Part shown: one piece after another, positions 45,795-54,643 of the stretch
How positions within the stretch are numbered: position 1 is the stretch's first letter
Layout: every line of letters begins with the position of its first letter
NCBI GenBank assembly: GCA_963643465.1
Contig: CAVIJT010000005.1
Coordinates: 124,001-188,000 of the forward strand
Length of the DNA: 64,000 nt
Direction of reading: 5' to 3'
Origin: CAG-411 sp963643465
GTDB taxonomy: Bacteria; Bacillota; Clostridia; Lachnospirales; Lachnospiraceae
Program-made: the position numbers and the translations under genes
The notes under the pieces: generated by a model
What the model was told of the DNA's origin: nothing
The model's database searches: none
The model's input: the letters and a program-made list of their open reading frames with translations, nothing else

Positions 45795-46225
45795 GTCAAA
45801 ATTTTATAAGAAAAGTATAAAAGAAGTTTTGTATAAACAGATTCGTTTTGTTTATGCAGAACTTTTTTTGTTTTATGCCAGTAGTGTGGAAATCACAAAG
45901 GTGTTTCTTTTGGGGCTAAGGTCCTAGATGCAGTAAAATCAAGGGGTTCAGGTACATCATACAGGAGTTACATAAAGGTGGTTACAAAATAAAAAACAGA
46001 GAACGAAAATGACGTATATTTGTAACCTTTTTGTGCGGATTATACAAAAAAAGTGGGAGTGGGGCGTTCTATTACTGGTTATATTGGTGGAAATGCCAAT
46101 ACATATGTTCGGGGTTTTTTGGGAATTGGAAAGGATTTACAATAAGGACATGGGGGATAGGTATTAGGTAAAAAACAGGATAATACCGACAGGCAATTTA
46201 TGAAAAATTAGAGGAGGAGTGTCTT
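45795..46225. other. 431-bp non-coding region with two terminator hairpins
   Basis: AGTTTTGTATAAACA (45825-45839) / TGTTTATGCAGAACT (45849-45863) plus T7 ends the small gene. A second terminator-like hairpin, GGTTACAAA (45980-45988) / TTTGTAACC (46019-46027) plus T5, ends nothing annotated, so an untranslated RNA or leader may lie at about 45880-46032. I recognise no RNA family. The rest leads to the GAGGAGGAG site of the next gene. Confidence 0.5.
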
Positions 46226-47086
46226 ATGAAAAGAACGAGAAAGCAAAGCAAAGTGATAGCGTTATTGGCTTCATTTACTGTTATGTGTAATATGTCATTT
46301 GCTAATGAGTATGTATTAGCCGCAGAGACAGATGACGAGTTTGTGATAGAAGATACAATGGGAAGTGGTTCTGATACGGATGTGGACTACACAGAGCAAG
46401 GTGTAGAAGAGGATTATGAGGGGGACGACGTAAGTGATGAAGATTGGGATGAAAGTGAGATAGAGTTATCGGATGATGAACTTACCCTTAAAATTGGGGC
46501 ACAACAGGTATTGGAAATTACTGGAGACTATGACGAGGTAACTTGGAGCAGCAGCAGAGCATCTGTTGTAAAGGTAGATAGTGATGGTGTGGTAACAGGT
46601 GTGAAGGCAGGAACTGCAACCATTTACGCAGAAGTTTCTTATACTGTTTATAACGAAGATGATGCTTCTGAAAGTGATGAGTATGATTATTATATAGAGT
46701 CTTGCAATGAAGAAGAAGAGGAAGAGGATGAGGATGAGGAAAGCTATCCATTGGATGAAGATTGTGAGGATGATGTAGAATCAGAAGAAGAGGAAGACTG
46801 GGATGGTGAAAGCGAAGGAGAAATATACAGTGTAACATTAGAATGTCAAGTTACCGTTACATCCAATGTAAAGCTCAGTGCAACCCAAATAAAGTTAAAA
46901 GTAGGAAAGTCTAAAAAAATAAAAGTATATGGTGCTACTTCTTCTGTAAAATGGAGCAGTAAGAAGAAAAAAGTTGCAACTGTAAGCAATACAGGAGTAG
47001 TAACTGCAGTGAAAAAAGGAAAAACTACTGTTACTGCAAAAGTAAATGGTAAAACTTTAAAATGTAAGGTAACTGTTAAGAAATAA
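46226..47086 (+). CDS. Secreted acidic protein with Ig-like (BIG2) domains
   Basis: 286 residues. Signal peptide 1-33 (VIALLASFTVM). Residues 34-80 are very acidic. A first BIG2-like domain (about 81-212) has LTLKIGAQQVLEITGDYDEVTWSSS and VVTGVKAGTATIY, but is interrupted at about 143-199 by an acidic insertion (NEEEEEEDEDEE and EDDVESEEEEDWD). A second, strongly basic BIG2 domain fills 215-286 (KLKVGKSKKIKV, VKWSSKKKKVATVS). The charge therefore switches from very negative to very positive along the chain. No anchor is seen. The basic domain resembles that of the LRR protein at 24240. Likely at the cell surface; function unknown. Confidence 0.83.
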   Translation: MKRTRKQSKVIALLASFTVMCNMSFANEYVLAAETDDEFVIEDTMGSGSDTDVDYTEQGVEEDYEGDDVSDEDWDESEIELSDDELTLKIGAQQVLEITGDYDEVTWSSSRASVVKVDSDGVVTGVKAGTATIYAEVSYTVYNEDDASESDEYDYYIESCNEEEEEEDEDEESYPLDEDCEDDVESEEEEDWDGESEGEIYSVTLECQVTVTSNVKLSATQIKLKVGKSKKIKVYGATSSVKWSSKKKKVATVSNTGVVTAVKKGKTTVTAKVNGKTLKCKVTVKK

Positions 47087-47216
47087 GGGGATTTAAGGGG
47101 TATTAAATTTCTTTTTGAGAGCCACACAATTTGTGATACAATAGTACACAAGAGTGTGGCTTTCTTTATAATTTAAGAAAGCATATAATTGTTTGGAAGT
47201 TGAGAGGAGAGGGAAA

Positions 47217-50200
47217 ATGGCATTACAGATGATTCTGGGGAGAAGTGGTGCGGGAAAGTCCCATCAGCTTTATGAAAAAGTCATAGAGCAGTCTATAAAA
47301 CATCCGGAAAAACAATATTTTGTTATTGTTCCGGAGCAGTTTACCATGCAGACACAGCGGGATTTAGTTGCCATGCATCCCAATCATGGAATTTATAATA
47401 TAGATGTACTTAGTTTTATGAGACTGGCGTATCGAGTGTTTGAAGAACAGGGAGGAATGAAGCGTACTGTTTTAGAGGACACTGGTAAAAGTATGCTGGT
47501 GCGTAGAGTAATTACAGAAAAAAAAGAACAGCTTCAAGTATTTAAAAATTATGCAAAGAAACCGGGCTATATTAGTGAAATCAAGTCTTTATTGTCGGAA
47601 TTTTATCAATATGACATTAAAAATGATACGATGGAGCAAATGTTGTCATTGGCAGAAAAGAAGCCTATGCTAAAGCGAAAATTGGAAGATATGCAGGTGA
47701 TTTTTCAAGGTTTTGAAGAACAGTTAGCAGAAAAATATATTACTTCAGAAGAAATTTTAGATGTGATGACAGAACAATTGGAAAATACGGACTTGTTTCA
47801 AAATGTGACATTAGCTTTGGATGGGTTTACTGGATTTACCCCAGTACAATATAAGTTGTTGCATCGTCTGTTAAAAATTTGTCAGGATGTTTTGGTGACA
47901 GTAACCATTGATCCGCAGGAAAAGCCAGAATATCAAAAAGAAGAATTTGCGTTGTTTCATTTATCCAGAGAAATGATAGAAAAACTGACACAGATTGCCA
48001 AAGAAGAAGGAGTAGAAGTGGCAAAGGATTTTGTTATTTCAGATGCCATTCCTTACCGATTTAAAAATAGTAGTTATTTGGCATGTTTGGAGAAAAATCT
48101 CTACCGTTTTACAAAGAAAACGGCGGAAGAGGAAGTGGAAAGTAAGGGAGAAAAAGATATTGCTTTATTTGCCGGAAGAAATATGCAGGGGGAAGTAGAT
48201 TATACCATTCGGCAGATTTTTCATCTGGTAAAAGAAAAAAAATATCGTTATCGAGAAATTGCTGTGGTTACTGGAGATATGGAAAACTACAGTCGTTTAC
48301 TGGAGAAAGCCTTTGCAAAGGAGCAGATTCCTTGTTTTATTGATTATAAGAAAGATATTCTTGGTAATTCGCTTGTGGAACTTTTGCGAACATTAGTGCA
48401 GCTTTTTGTGCGTGATTTTGATTATGAGAGTGTATTTCGGTATCTTCGTTGTGGATTAGTGGATATGGACGAAGAACAAGTGGATAAACTGGAAAATTAT
48501 GTGCTGGCATTGGGGATAAAACGATATGGCAGATGGAAGAAATCATGGGATAGACTTTATACAAAGGAAAAGCTGGAAGAGGAAGAAAAGCAGCAGCGGT
48601 TGCAAGAAATTAATGACTATCGGCAAGAGGTGCTAGACGATTTACAGGAGCTGGCAACCGTTTTTCGAAAAAAAAGCCAGACCGTTTCTGCTTATACCAC
48701 TGCATTGCATTCCTTTTTATTGCAGCAACAGATTTTTCAAAAGTTGAAAGCCTATGAACAGCAGTTTGAGCAGCAGGGCATGTCAATGTTGGCAAAAGAG
48801 TATTCTCAGGTATACGAGCTGGTTCTTGGTATTTTTGATAAGTTGGTGCAGTTACTTGGAGAGGAAGAAGTAACTCTTTCGGAATATGGAGATTTGCTAG
48901 AAACTGGATTTACAGAAGTAAAAGTAGGATTGATTCCACCGGGAGTCGACCAAATTGTGGTGGGAGATATTGAGCGAACCAGATTGAAGGATATCAAAGC
49001 ATTATTTTTCCTGGGTGTAAATGAAGGGATTGTGCCAAAAAGTGCTGGAAGTGGTGGGATTTTGTCTGATATGGAGAGAGAAATGCTTGCAGAGCATGAC
49101 ATTACCTTAGCTCCTACTGCAAGACAAACTGTATTTACCCAGCAATTTTATTTGTATCTGAATTTGACTAAGCCACAGCAAAAATTATATCTTACTTACC
49201 ATAAAGTAAATGGGGAAGGAAAGCCTGTGCTGCCATCTAGTTTGATACGGACCATACAAAAAATTTTCCCAACATTAAGCATAGAAGAAGAACAGGAAAT
49301 GAAAGTGTCAGAGGATATTTCCAAAGAGCAGGCAGAACAATTGCTGTGTAATACCTTTGGAAAACGATACTTAATGGATGGACTTCGAAACATGGACAAA
49401 GCAGAGTTGGCAGACTGGTGGAAGGAATTGTATACATTTTATACAAATCAGGAGGAATGGAGTACATTAGTGTCCCGTTTGATAGATGGAGTGGGATTTA
49501 CCAATGTGGAGAACCCTCTCTCTAAACAAGTGGCAACCGCATTATACGGCACAGAATTAAAAAACAGTGTTACAAGAATAGAAAAATATGCTGCTTGTGC
49601 CTATGCCCATTTTCTTCAGTATGGATTGCGTTTGAAAGAGCGAGCAGAGTATCAGTTTGGCGGAGTGGATTACGGAAATGTATTTCATGGGGTGCTTAGT
49701 ATGTTTCCGCAGCAGCTAAAGGAAAAAGGGGTGAGCTGGCGGCAGGCATCTAAGGAGGACATTGAAGAGGCAGTAGCACAATGTTTGCAAAAAGTAACAG
49801 AAGATTATGGAAATGAGATTTTGAAAAGCAGTGAGAAAAATGCTTATTTGATTGAGCGAATGGAGAGAATGATTAACCGAACGGTATGGGCATTGACAAA
49901 ACAATTGCAGGAAGGGGCATTTGAACCTACAGGCTATGAAATTTATTTTACCAGTTTAGATGGTTTAGAAGTTACTCGCATGGATTTAGGTGAGGAACGA
50001 ATGCTCCGCTTAAATGGACAGATCGACCGACTGGATCAGGTAGAGGAGGAAGAAACCGTTTATATAAAAGTCATAGATTACAAATCAGGAAAAATGACGT
50101 TTGACATTTCTAATATGTATTATGGGTTACAAATGCAGTTGGTAGTGTATATGAATGCTGCTTTAGAGTTGGAACAACAGAAACACAAAGACAAGAAGGT

Positions 50201-50723
50201 AAAACCAGCAGGAATTTTCTATTATAATATAGACGATCCTATGGTAGAACGGGCAGACAGTGAAGAGGCAATTGACCAATTGTTATTAAAAGAGCTTCGT
50301 ATGAATGGGTTAGTGAATAAAGAAGAGCATGTAATTTCTCTTTTGGATAGAGCTTTTGGAACGGCAGACGCCCTTTCTCCTTCTACGAAATCCTGGGTGA
50401 TTCCAGTAGAGACTGTAAAAGACGGAAGTTTAGGAAAACGTTCTAGTGTTGCCAGTGATCAGGAATTTCAGCTTATGGGAAATTATGTGCGAGAGAAGAT
50501 TGCCAAAGAGGGACAGGAGATTTTAGATGGAAACATTGCTATTTATCCATACCGCCAAGGGGATAAAAATGCCTGTAAATATTGTGCCTATCAGGCAGTA
50601 TGCAATTTTGATACGAAACTTCCAGGTAATCAATTTAGGAACTTGAAAAAATTGGGAAATGACCAAGTTTGGAAAGAGATGGAGCGGAAAGAAAAAGAGA
50701 AAGGTGGAGAGAGTGATGAGTAG
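47217..50723 (+). CDS. addB: ATP-dependent helicase/nuclease subunit B
   Basis: 1168 residues. Partner of AddA in double-strand-break resection and recombination repair. Walker A is near the start (LGRSGAGKSHQLYEKV). The C-terminal nuclease domain contains VIDYKSGKM, and the iron-sulfur cluster cysteines include ACKYCAYQAVCNFD near the end. Start at 47217 follows GAGAGGAGAGGG; an ATG eight codons earlier is less well placed. Its stop overlaps the addA start by 8 bp. Confidence 0.95.
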   Translation: MALQMILGRSGAGKSHQLYEKVIEQSIKHPEKQYFVIVPEQFTMQTQRDLVAMHPNHGIYNIDVLSFMRLAYRVFEEQGGMKRTVLEDTGKSMLVRRVITEKKEQLQVFKNYAKKPGYISEIKSLLSEFYQYDIKNDTMEQMLSLAEKKPMLKRKLEDMQVIFQGFEEQLAEKYITSEEILDVMTEQLENTDLFQNVTLALDGFTGFTPVQYKLLHRLLKICQDVLVTVTIDPQEKPEYQKEEFALFHLSREMIEKLTQIAKEEGVEVAKDFVISDAIPYRFKNSSYLACLEKNLYRFTKKTAEEEVESKGEKDIALFAGRNMQGEVDYTIRQIFHLVKEKKYRYREIAVVTGDMENYSRLLEKAFAKEQIPCFIDYKKDILGNSLVELLRTLVQLFVRDFDYESVFRYLRCGLVDMDEEQVDKLENYVLALGIKRYGRWKKSWDRLYTKEKLEEEEKQQRLQEINDYRQEVLDDLQELATVFRKKSQTVSAYTTALHSFLLQQQIFQKLKAYEQQFEQQGMSMLAKEYSQVYELVLGIFDKLVQLLGEEEVTLSEYGDLLETGFTEVKVGLIPPGVDQIVVGDIERTRLKDIKALFFLGVNEGIVPKSAGSGGILSDMEREMLAEHDITLAPTARQTVFTQQFYLYLNLTKPQQKLYLTYHKVNGEGKPVLPSSLIRTIQKIFPTLSIEEEQEMKVSEDISKEQAEQLLCNTFGKRYLMDGLRNMDKAELADWWKELYTFYTNQEEWSTLVSRLIDGVGFTNVENPLSKQVATALYGTELKNSVTRIEKYAACAYAHFLQYGLRLKERAEYQFGGVDYGNVFHGVLSMFPQQLKEKGVSWRQASKEDIEEAVAQCLQKVTEDYGNEILKSSEKNAYLIERMERMINRTVWALTKQLQEGAFEPTGYEIYFTSLDGLEVTRMDLGEERMLRLNGQIDRLDQVEEEETVYIKVIDYKSGKMTFDISNMYYGLQMQLVVYMNAALELEQQKHKDKKVKPAGIFYYNIDDPMVERADSEEAIDQLLLKELRMNGLVNKEEHVISLLDRAFGTADALSPSTKSWVIPVETVKDGSLGKRSSVASDQEFQLMGNYVREKIAKEGQEILDGNIAIYPYRQGDKNACKYCAYQAVCNFDTKLPGNQFRNLKKLGNDQVWKEMERKEKEKGGESDE

Positions 50724-53700
50724 TAACGGCGTAACATGGACCGAAGAACAGCAGAAAGTAATTTCTCTCCGCAATCGAAATATTTTAGTGTCTGCTGCTG
50801 CAGGTTCTGGAAAAACGGCGGTTTTAGTAGAACGAATCATTACGATGATTTCGGATAAGGACAATCCGGTAGATATTGATAAATTGCTGGTAGTTACTTT
50901 TACTAATGCGGCAGCAGCGGAGATGAGCGAAAGAATTTCTGCTGCACTTGAAAAAAAGATCGAACAGGAACCAGAAAACATGTTTTTGCGGCGGCAGGTA
51001 ACATTGGTGAGAAATGCGCACATTTGTACCTTTCATAGTTTTTGTCAAAGTGTAATAAGAAATCATTTTAATGAGATTGGAATTGACCCTAGTTTTCGAA
51101 TTGGAGATGAGACTGAGCTGACTCTTATGAAAAATGATGTGATGGACGCGCTGTTTGAAAAACATTATGAACGATATGCAGAAAAGAAAGAAAGTGCGGC
51201 AAAACATCAGGAAATATTAACAGAAAAGGAGCAGGCATTTGTAAAACTCATTGAAAGTTATTCGGACAATAAGACGGATGAAGGACTTCGAAATATGGTA
51301 CTGGAATTATATCAGTTTTCCATGAGTTATCCATGGCCTGAAACATGGTTAGACAAAAACAAGGAGGCATTTCAATTAGAAAGCTTGGAACAGATGGAGC
51401 AATCAGAGTGGATGGGATTTTTATTGGAATATCTGCTTCAGATTGTAGGAGATGTAAAAGAAGAAAATAGGAATGCTTTAGAAATCTGTGCAAAGCCAGA
51501 TGGACCGGATATGTATCAGGATGCTTTGTTAGATGATATGGAGTATATAGAACAGATTGCTGCCTGTAAAACATATAGAGAATTTTCTGAAGCACTTTCC
51601 GGACATAAATGGGCAAGATTATCCTCAAAGAAAAGTGATGTTGTGGATGTAGAGAAAAGAAATCTGGTAAAGTCCATGCGGGAACAAATTAAAAAATCAT
51701 TGGATGATGTAAAAAAACAATTTTTCTTTCAAAGTGCGGAACAGATGCTTTTAGATATGCAGGCACTAGCTTTGCCTATGGAAACACTTATGGAACTTAC
51801 CAAAGAGTTTAAACTGGAATACCAAAAGGCAAAAGAAGAAAAAAGAGTGGTGGACTTCAATGATTTAGAGCATTACGCATTGGCAATTTTGTTAGATGAA
51901 AATACAAGAAAACCCACTTCTGTGGCAGATTCTTATCGGGAAGAATTTGCGGAGATATTAGTAGATGAGTATCAGGATAGCAATGAGGTGCAAGAGACAA
52001 TTCTTGGAAGTATTTGCAAAAGAGAGCCGGATGCCCCTAATTTATTTATGGTAGGTGATGTAAAACAGAGTATTTACAAGTTTCGTATGGCAAGACCGGA
52101 ATTGTTTATGGAAAAATATGATAATTACTCTCTTTTAGATAGTTTGTATCAAAGAATTGATTTGCACAAGAATTTCCGTAGTCGTGGTATTGTATTAGAC
52201 AGTGTCAATGAAATTTTTAAAATCATTATGAAACGGTCACTAGGAAAAGTAGAATATGATGACAGTGCAGCACTTTATCTTGGAAATGAAAGTTTTCTGG
52301 AAGGTGAAAGAACGGCAAAAGAAACAGAATTGCTACTTGTAGAACTGGATGGGGACACAGACCAGGAGGAAAACACCAAAGAAGAGGAAGAAATCTCAAA
52401 GATTGAATGGGAAGCACGAATGGTGCAAATGCGCATTAAAGAATTAGTGGACCCAGATAATGGATTACAAGTGATTGATAAGAAAACCAATGCACTTCGT
52501 CCTTGCGGATATGGGGATATTGCTATTTTGCTTCGAACTATGTCCGGGTGGTCTGACACCTATTTGGAAGTCTTGAAGGATGCAGGGATTCCTGTGTATA
52601 CAGACACAAGATGTGGATATTTTTCTACCTATGAAATACGGACTATATTGCAATTTTTAAAAGTGTTGGACAATCCAAGGCAGGATATTCCGCTGGCAGC
52701 AGTGATGCGTTCTATGCTTGGAGCTTTTACTGGAGAAGAAATGGCAATGATGCGAAACCGATATCCAGATATGGATTTGATCGATACCGTGGAATGTTAT
52801 AGTGGATTGCATGAACTTTGTCAAGTGTTAGAAACAGAGACAGAGACAGTGTCTAAAACAGAACAAGAGCTAAGTAAAAAAGCGGACGATTTTTTAAAGA
52901 CGATTTCTTCTTTTCGAAAGCGGGTGGCATACACTTCCATTCACCAGTTGTTGGAACAGATTTATGAGGAAACTAATTTTTATGATTATGTATCTGTTAT
53001 GCCAAATGGAGCCCAGCGGCGGGATAATTTAGATATGCTTGTGCAAAAAGCAATTGATATGGAAGCTACCAATATGAATACATTGTTCCATTTTAATCGT
53101 TATATTGAGAAAATTCATAAATATGAAGTGGATTTTGGCGAGGCCATTGATTCCGAAACTGCGGAAAATGCAGTCCATATTATGAGTATACACAAAAGTA
53201 AGGGATTGGAATTTCCGGTTGTGATTGTGGGGGGGATGGCAAAATCCTTTAACCAACAGGATGCAAGAGGGAAAATCGTGTTGCATCTGGATGCAGGTGT
53301 AGGCCCCGATGTTGTGGATGTGGAGCATAGAACAAAAACTCCGTCACTTATAAAACGAGTGATTGCAAAACAAAGTACATTAGAAAATTTAGGAGAGGAA
53401 CTTCGTGTTCTTTATGTGGCACTAACCAGAGCAAAAGAAAAATTAATTATGGCTGGAAGTTTTAGTAAACAGGAAGATTTAGATGGATGGCATTTGACAA
53501 AAAAAGACATGAGTTATTTTCAAAAAAGCAGTGCCAGCAGTTATCTTGACTGGGTTGCTCCGGTTGTTTTAGATAGCGAGAGTGATAATTTCTCTTTCCG
53601 AGTTTACAATTTACAGCAGTTGGTTTCTGATGAAGTGATGGAACAGGTAAAGTCTGTGGTAAAAAAAGAAGAATTGCTTTCGTGGAACAGGGAAAAGGTT

Positions 53701-54429
53701 TACGACCACGTTTTTTTGGAACAATTAAAAGAGAGAAAAGAATTTTCTTATGCCTATGAGCATGAAAAGGAAATCAAAAGTAAATTGTCGGTGTCAGAAT
53801 TGAAACAGGCGGCAGCGGAGTTACAGGAAGTAGAAGAGTTGGGCCAGCCATTGTATGCAGAAAATGCTTCAGAGGAAGTTCCTCTTGCTGCATTTTTACA
53901 GGAAGAGGCTATAATACAGGGGGCAGGCAGAGGTACTATTTATCATAAAGTATTTGAAAAACTGATTCTTTCTAATATAGAGACCGAGCAAGATGTGTGG
54001 AAAGAAATGGAACGAATGCAAGAGAGGAGATTTTTAACAGACAAAGAGGTGGCGATTGTAAATAGGAAGGATATTTATGGATTTGTTGTTTCTTCGGTAG
54101 GGCAGCGTATGAAAGTGGCGGAGCAAAAGAAACTTCTTTATAAAGAGCGTCCATTTGTTATCGGATTGCCGGCAAGGACAGTAAATGCCAAATGGGACAG
54201 TGATGAGATGATTTTAGTGCAGGGAATTATTGATGCGTACTTTGAAGAAGAGGGACAGCTTGTTTTGGTAGACTATAAAACAGATCGGGTGGATGATGGA
54301 AATAAACTTGTGAAAAAGTATAAGGAACAGCTTGTTTATTATAAGAAAGCCTTAGAACAGATGACAGGAAAAAAAGTAAAAGAAACTATTCTGTATTCTG
54401 TCACTTTGGGAGAGGAATGGAAAGTGTAA
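50716..54429 (+). CDS. addA: ATP-dependent helicase/nuclease subunit A
   Basis: 1237 residues. UvrD-like helicase: TEEQQKVIS and VSAAAGSGKTAVLVERI (Walker A), LVDEYQDSNEVQ (Walker B), VGDVKQSIYKFRMARPELF, IHKSKGLEFPVVIV and LYVALTRAKEKLIM. The C-terminal RecB-type nuclease has GRGTIYHKVFEKL and LVLVDYKTDRVDDG. With AddB it replaces RecBCD. The frame is open from 50659, but ATG 50716 has a GGAGAG site and starts at the family N-terminus; it overlaps addB (ATGAGTAG). Confidence 0.97.
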   Translation: MSSNGVTWTEEQQKVISLRNRNILVSAAAGSGKTAVLVERIITMISDKDNPVDIDKLLVVTFTNAAAAEMSERISAALEKKIEQEPENMFLRRQVTLVRNAHICTFHSFCQSVIRNHFNEIGIDPSFRIGDETELTLMKNDVMDALFEKHYERYAEKKESAAKHQEILTEKEQAFVKLIESYSDNKTDEGLRNMVLELYQFSMSYPWPETWLDKNKEAFQLESLEQMEQSEWMGFLLEYLLQIVGDVKEENRNALEICAKPDGPDMYQDALLDDMEYIEQIAACKTYREFSEALSGHKWARLSSKKSDVVDVEKRNLVKSMREQIKKSLDDVKKQFFFQSAEQMLLDMQALALPMETLMELTKEFKLEYQKAKEEKRVVDFNDLEHYALAILLDENTRKPTSVADSYREEFAEILVDEYQDSNEVQETILGSICKREPDAPNLFMVGDVKQSIYKFRMARPELFMEKYDNYSLLDSLYQRIDLHKNFRSRGIVLDSVNEIFKIIMKRSLGKVEYDDSAALYLGNESFLEGERTAKETELLLVELDGDTDQEENTKEEEEISKIEWEARMVQMRIKELVDPDNGLQVIDKKTNALRPCGYGDIAILLRTMSGWSDTYLEVLKDAGIPVYTDTRCGYFSTYEIRTILQFLKVLDNPRQDIPLAAVMRSMLGAFTGEEMAMMRNRYPDMDLIDTVECYSGLHELCQVLETETETVSKTEQELSKKADDFLKTISSFRKRVAYTSIHQLLEQIYEETNFYDYVSVMPNGAQRRDNLDMLVQKAIDMEATNMNTLFHFNRYIEKIHKYEVDFGEAIDSETAENAVHIMSIHKSKGLEFPVVIVGGMAKSFNQQDARGKIVLHLDAGVGPDVVDVEHRTKTPSLIKRVIAKQSTLENLGEELRVLYVALTRAKEKLIMAGSFSKQEDLDGWHLTKKDMSYFQKSSASSYLDWVAPVVLDSESDNFSFRVYNLQQLVSDEVMEQVKSVVKKEELLSWNREKVYDHVFLEQLKERKEFSYAYEHEKEIKSKLSVSELKQAAAELQEVEELGQPLYAENASEEVPLAAFLQEEAIIQGAGRGTIYHKVFEKLILSNIETEQDVWKEMERMQERRFLTDKEVAIVNRKDIYGFVVSSVGQRMKVAEQKKLLYKERPFVIGLPARTVNAKWDSDEMILVQGIIDAYFEEEGQLVLVDYKTDRVDDGNKLVKKYKEQLVYYKKALEQMTGKKVKETILYSVTLGEEWKV

Positions 54430-54459
54430 CCACACCTGTAAAACAGAAGAAAAAACATC

Positions 54460-54488
54460 TTGACATCTTGACAAATTCATGTTAGCAT
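54460..54488 (+). promoter_or_regulatory. Promoter of rpoB
   Basis: TTGACA (54460-54465), 17 bp, TAGCAT (54483-54488). The leader of about 150 nt contains AATCAA/TTTGATT and ACAGT/ACTGT stems before the AAGGGG ribosome site. Shows rpoBC can be transcribed independently of addAB. Confidence 0.65.
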
Positions 54489-54643
54489 GAAAAATGCACT
54501 ATTGTGGTGTCTTATGCGTTTTAATCAATCGTTTGATTATATCATATAAGGAAGAAACAGTAAAGTGTTTTAGTCAGTGAATTCCCACTGTCAAAGAACA
54601 GATACATGGAAACCATAAAAAATTTCAAGGGGTGAAAACGTCA

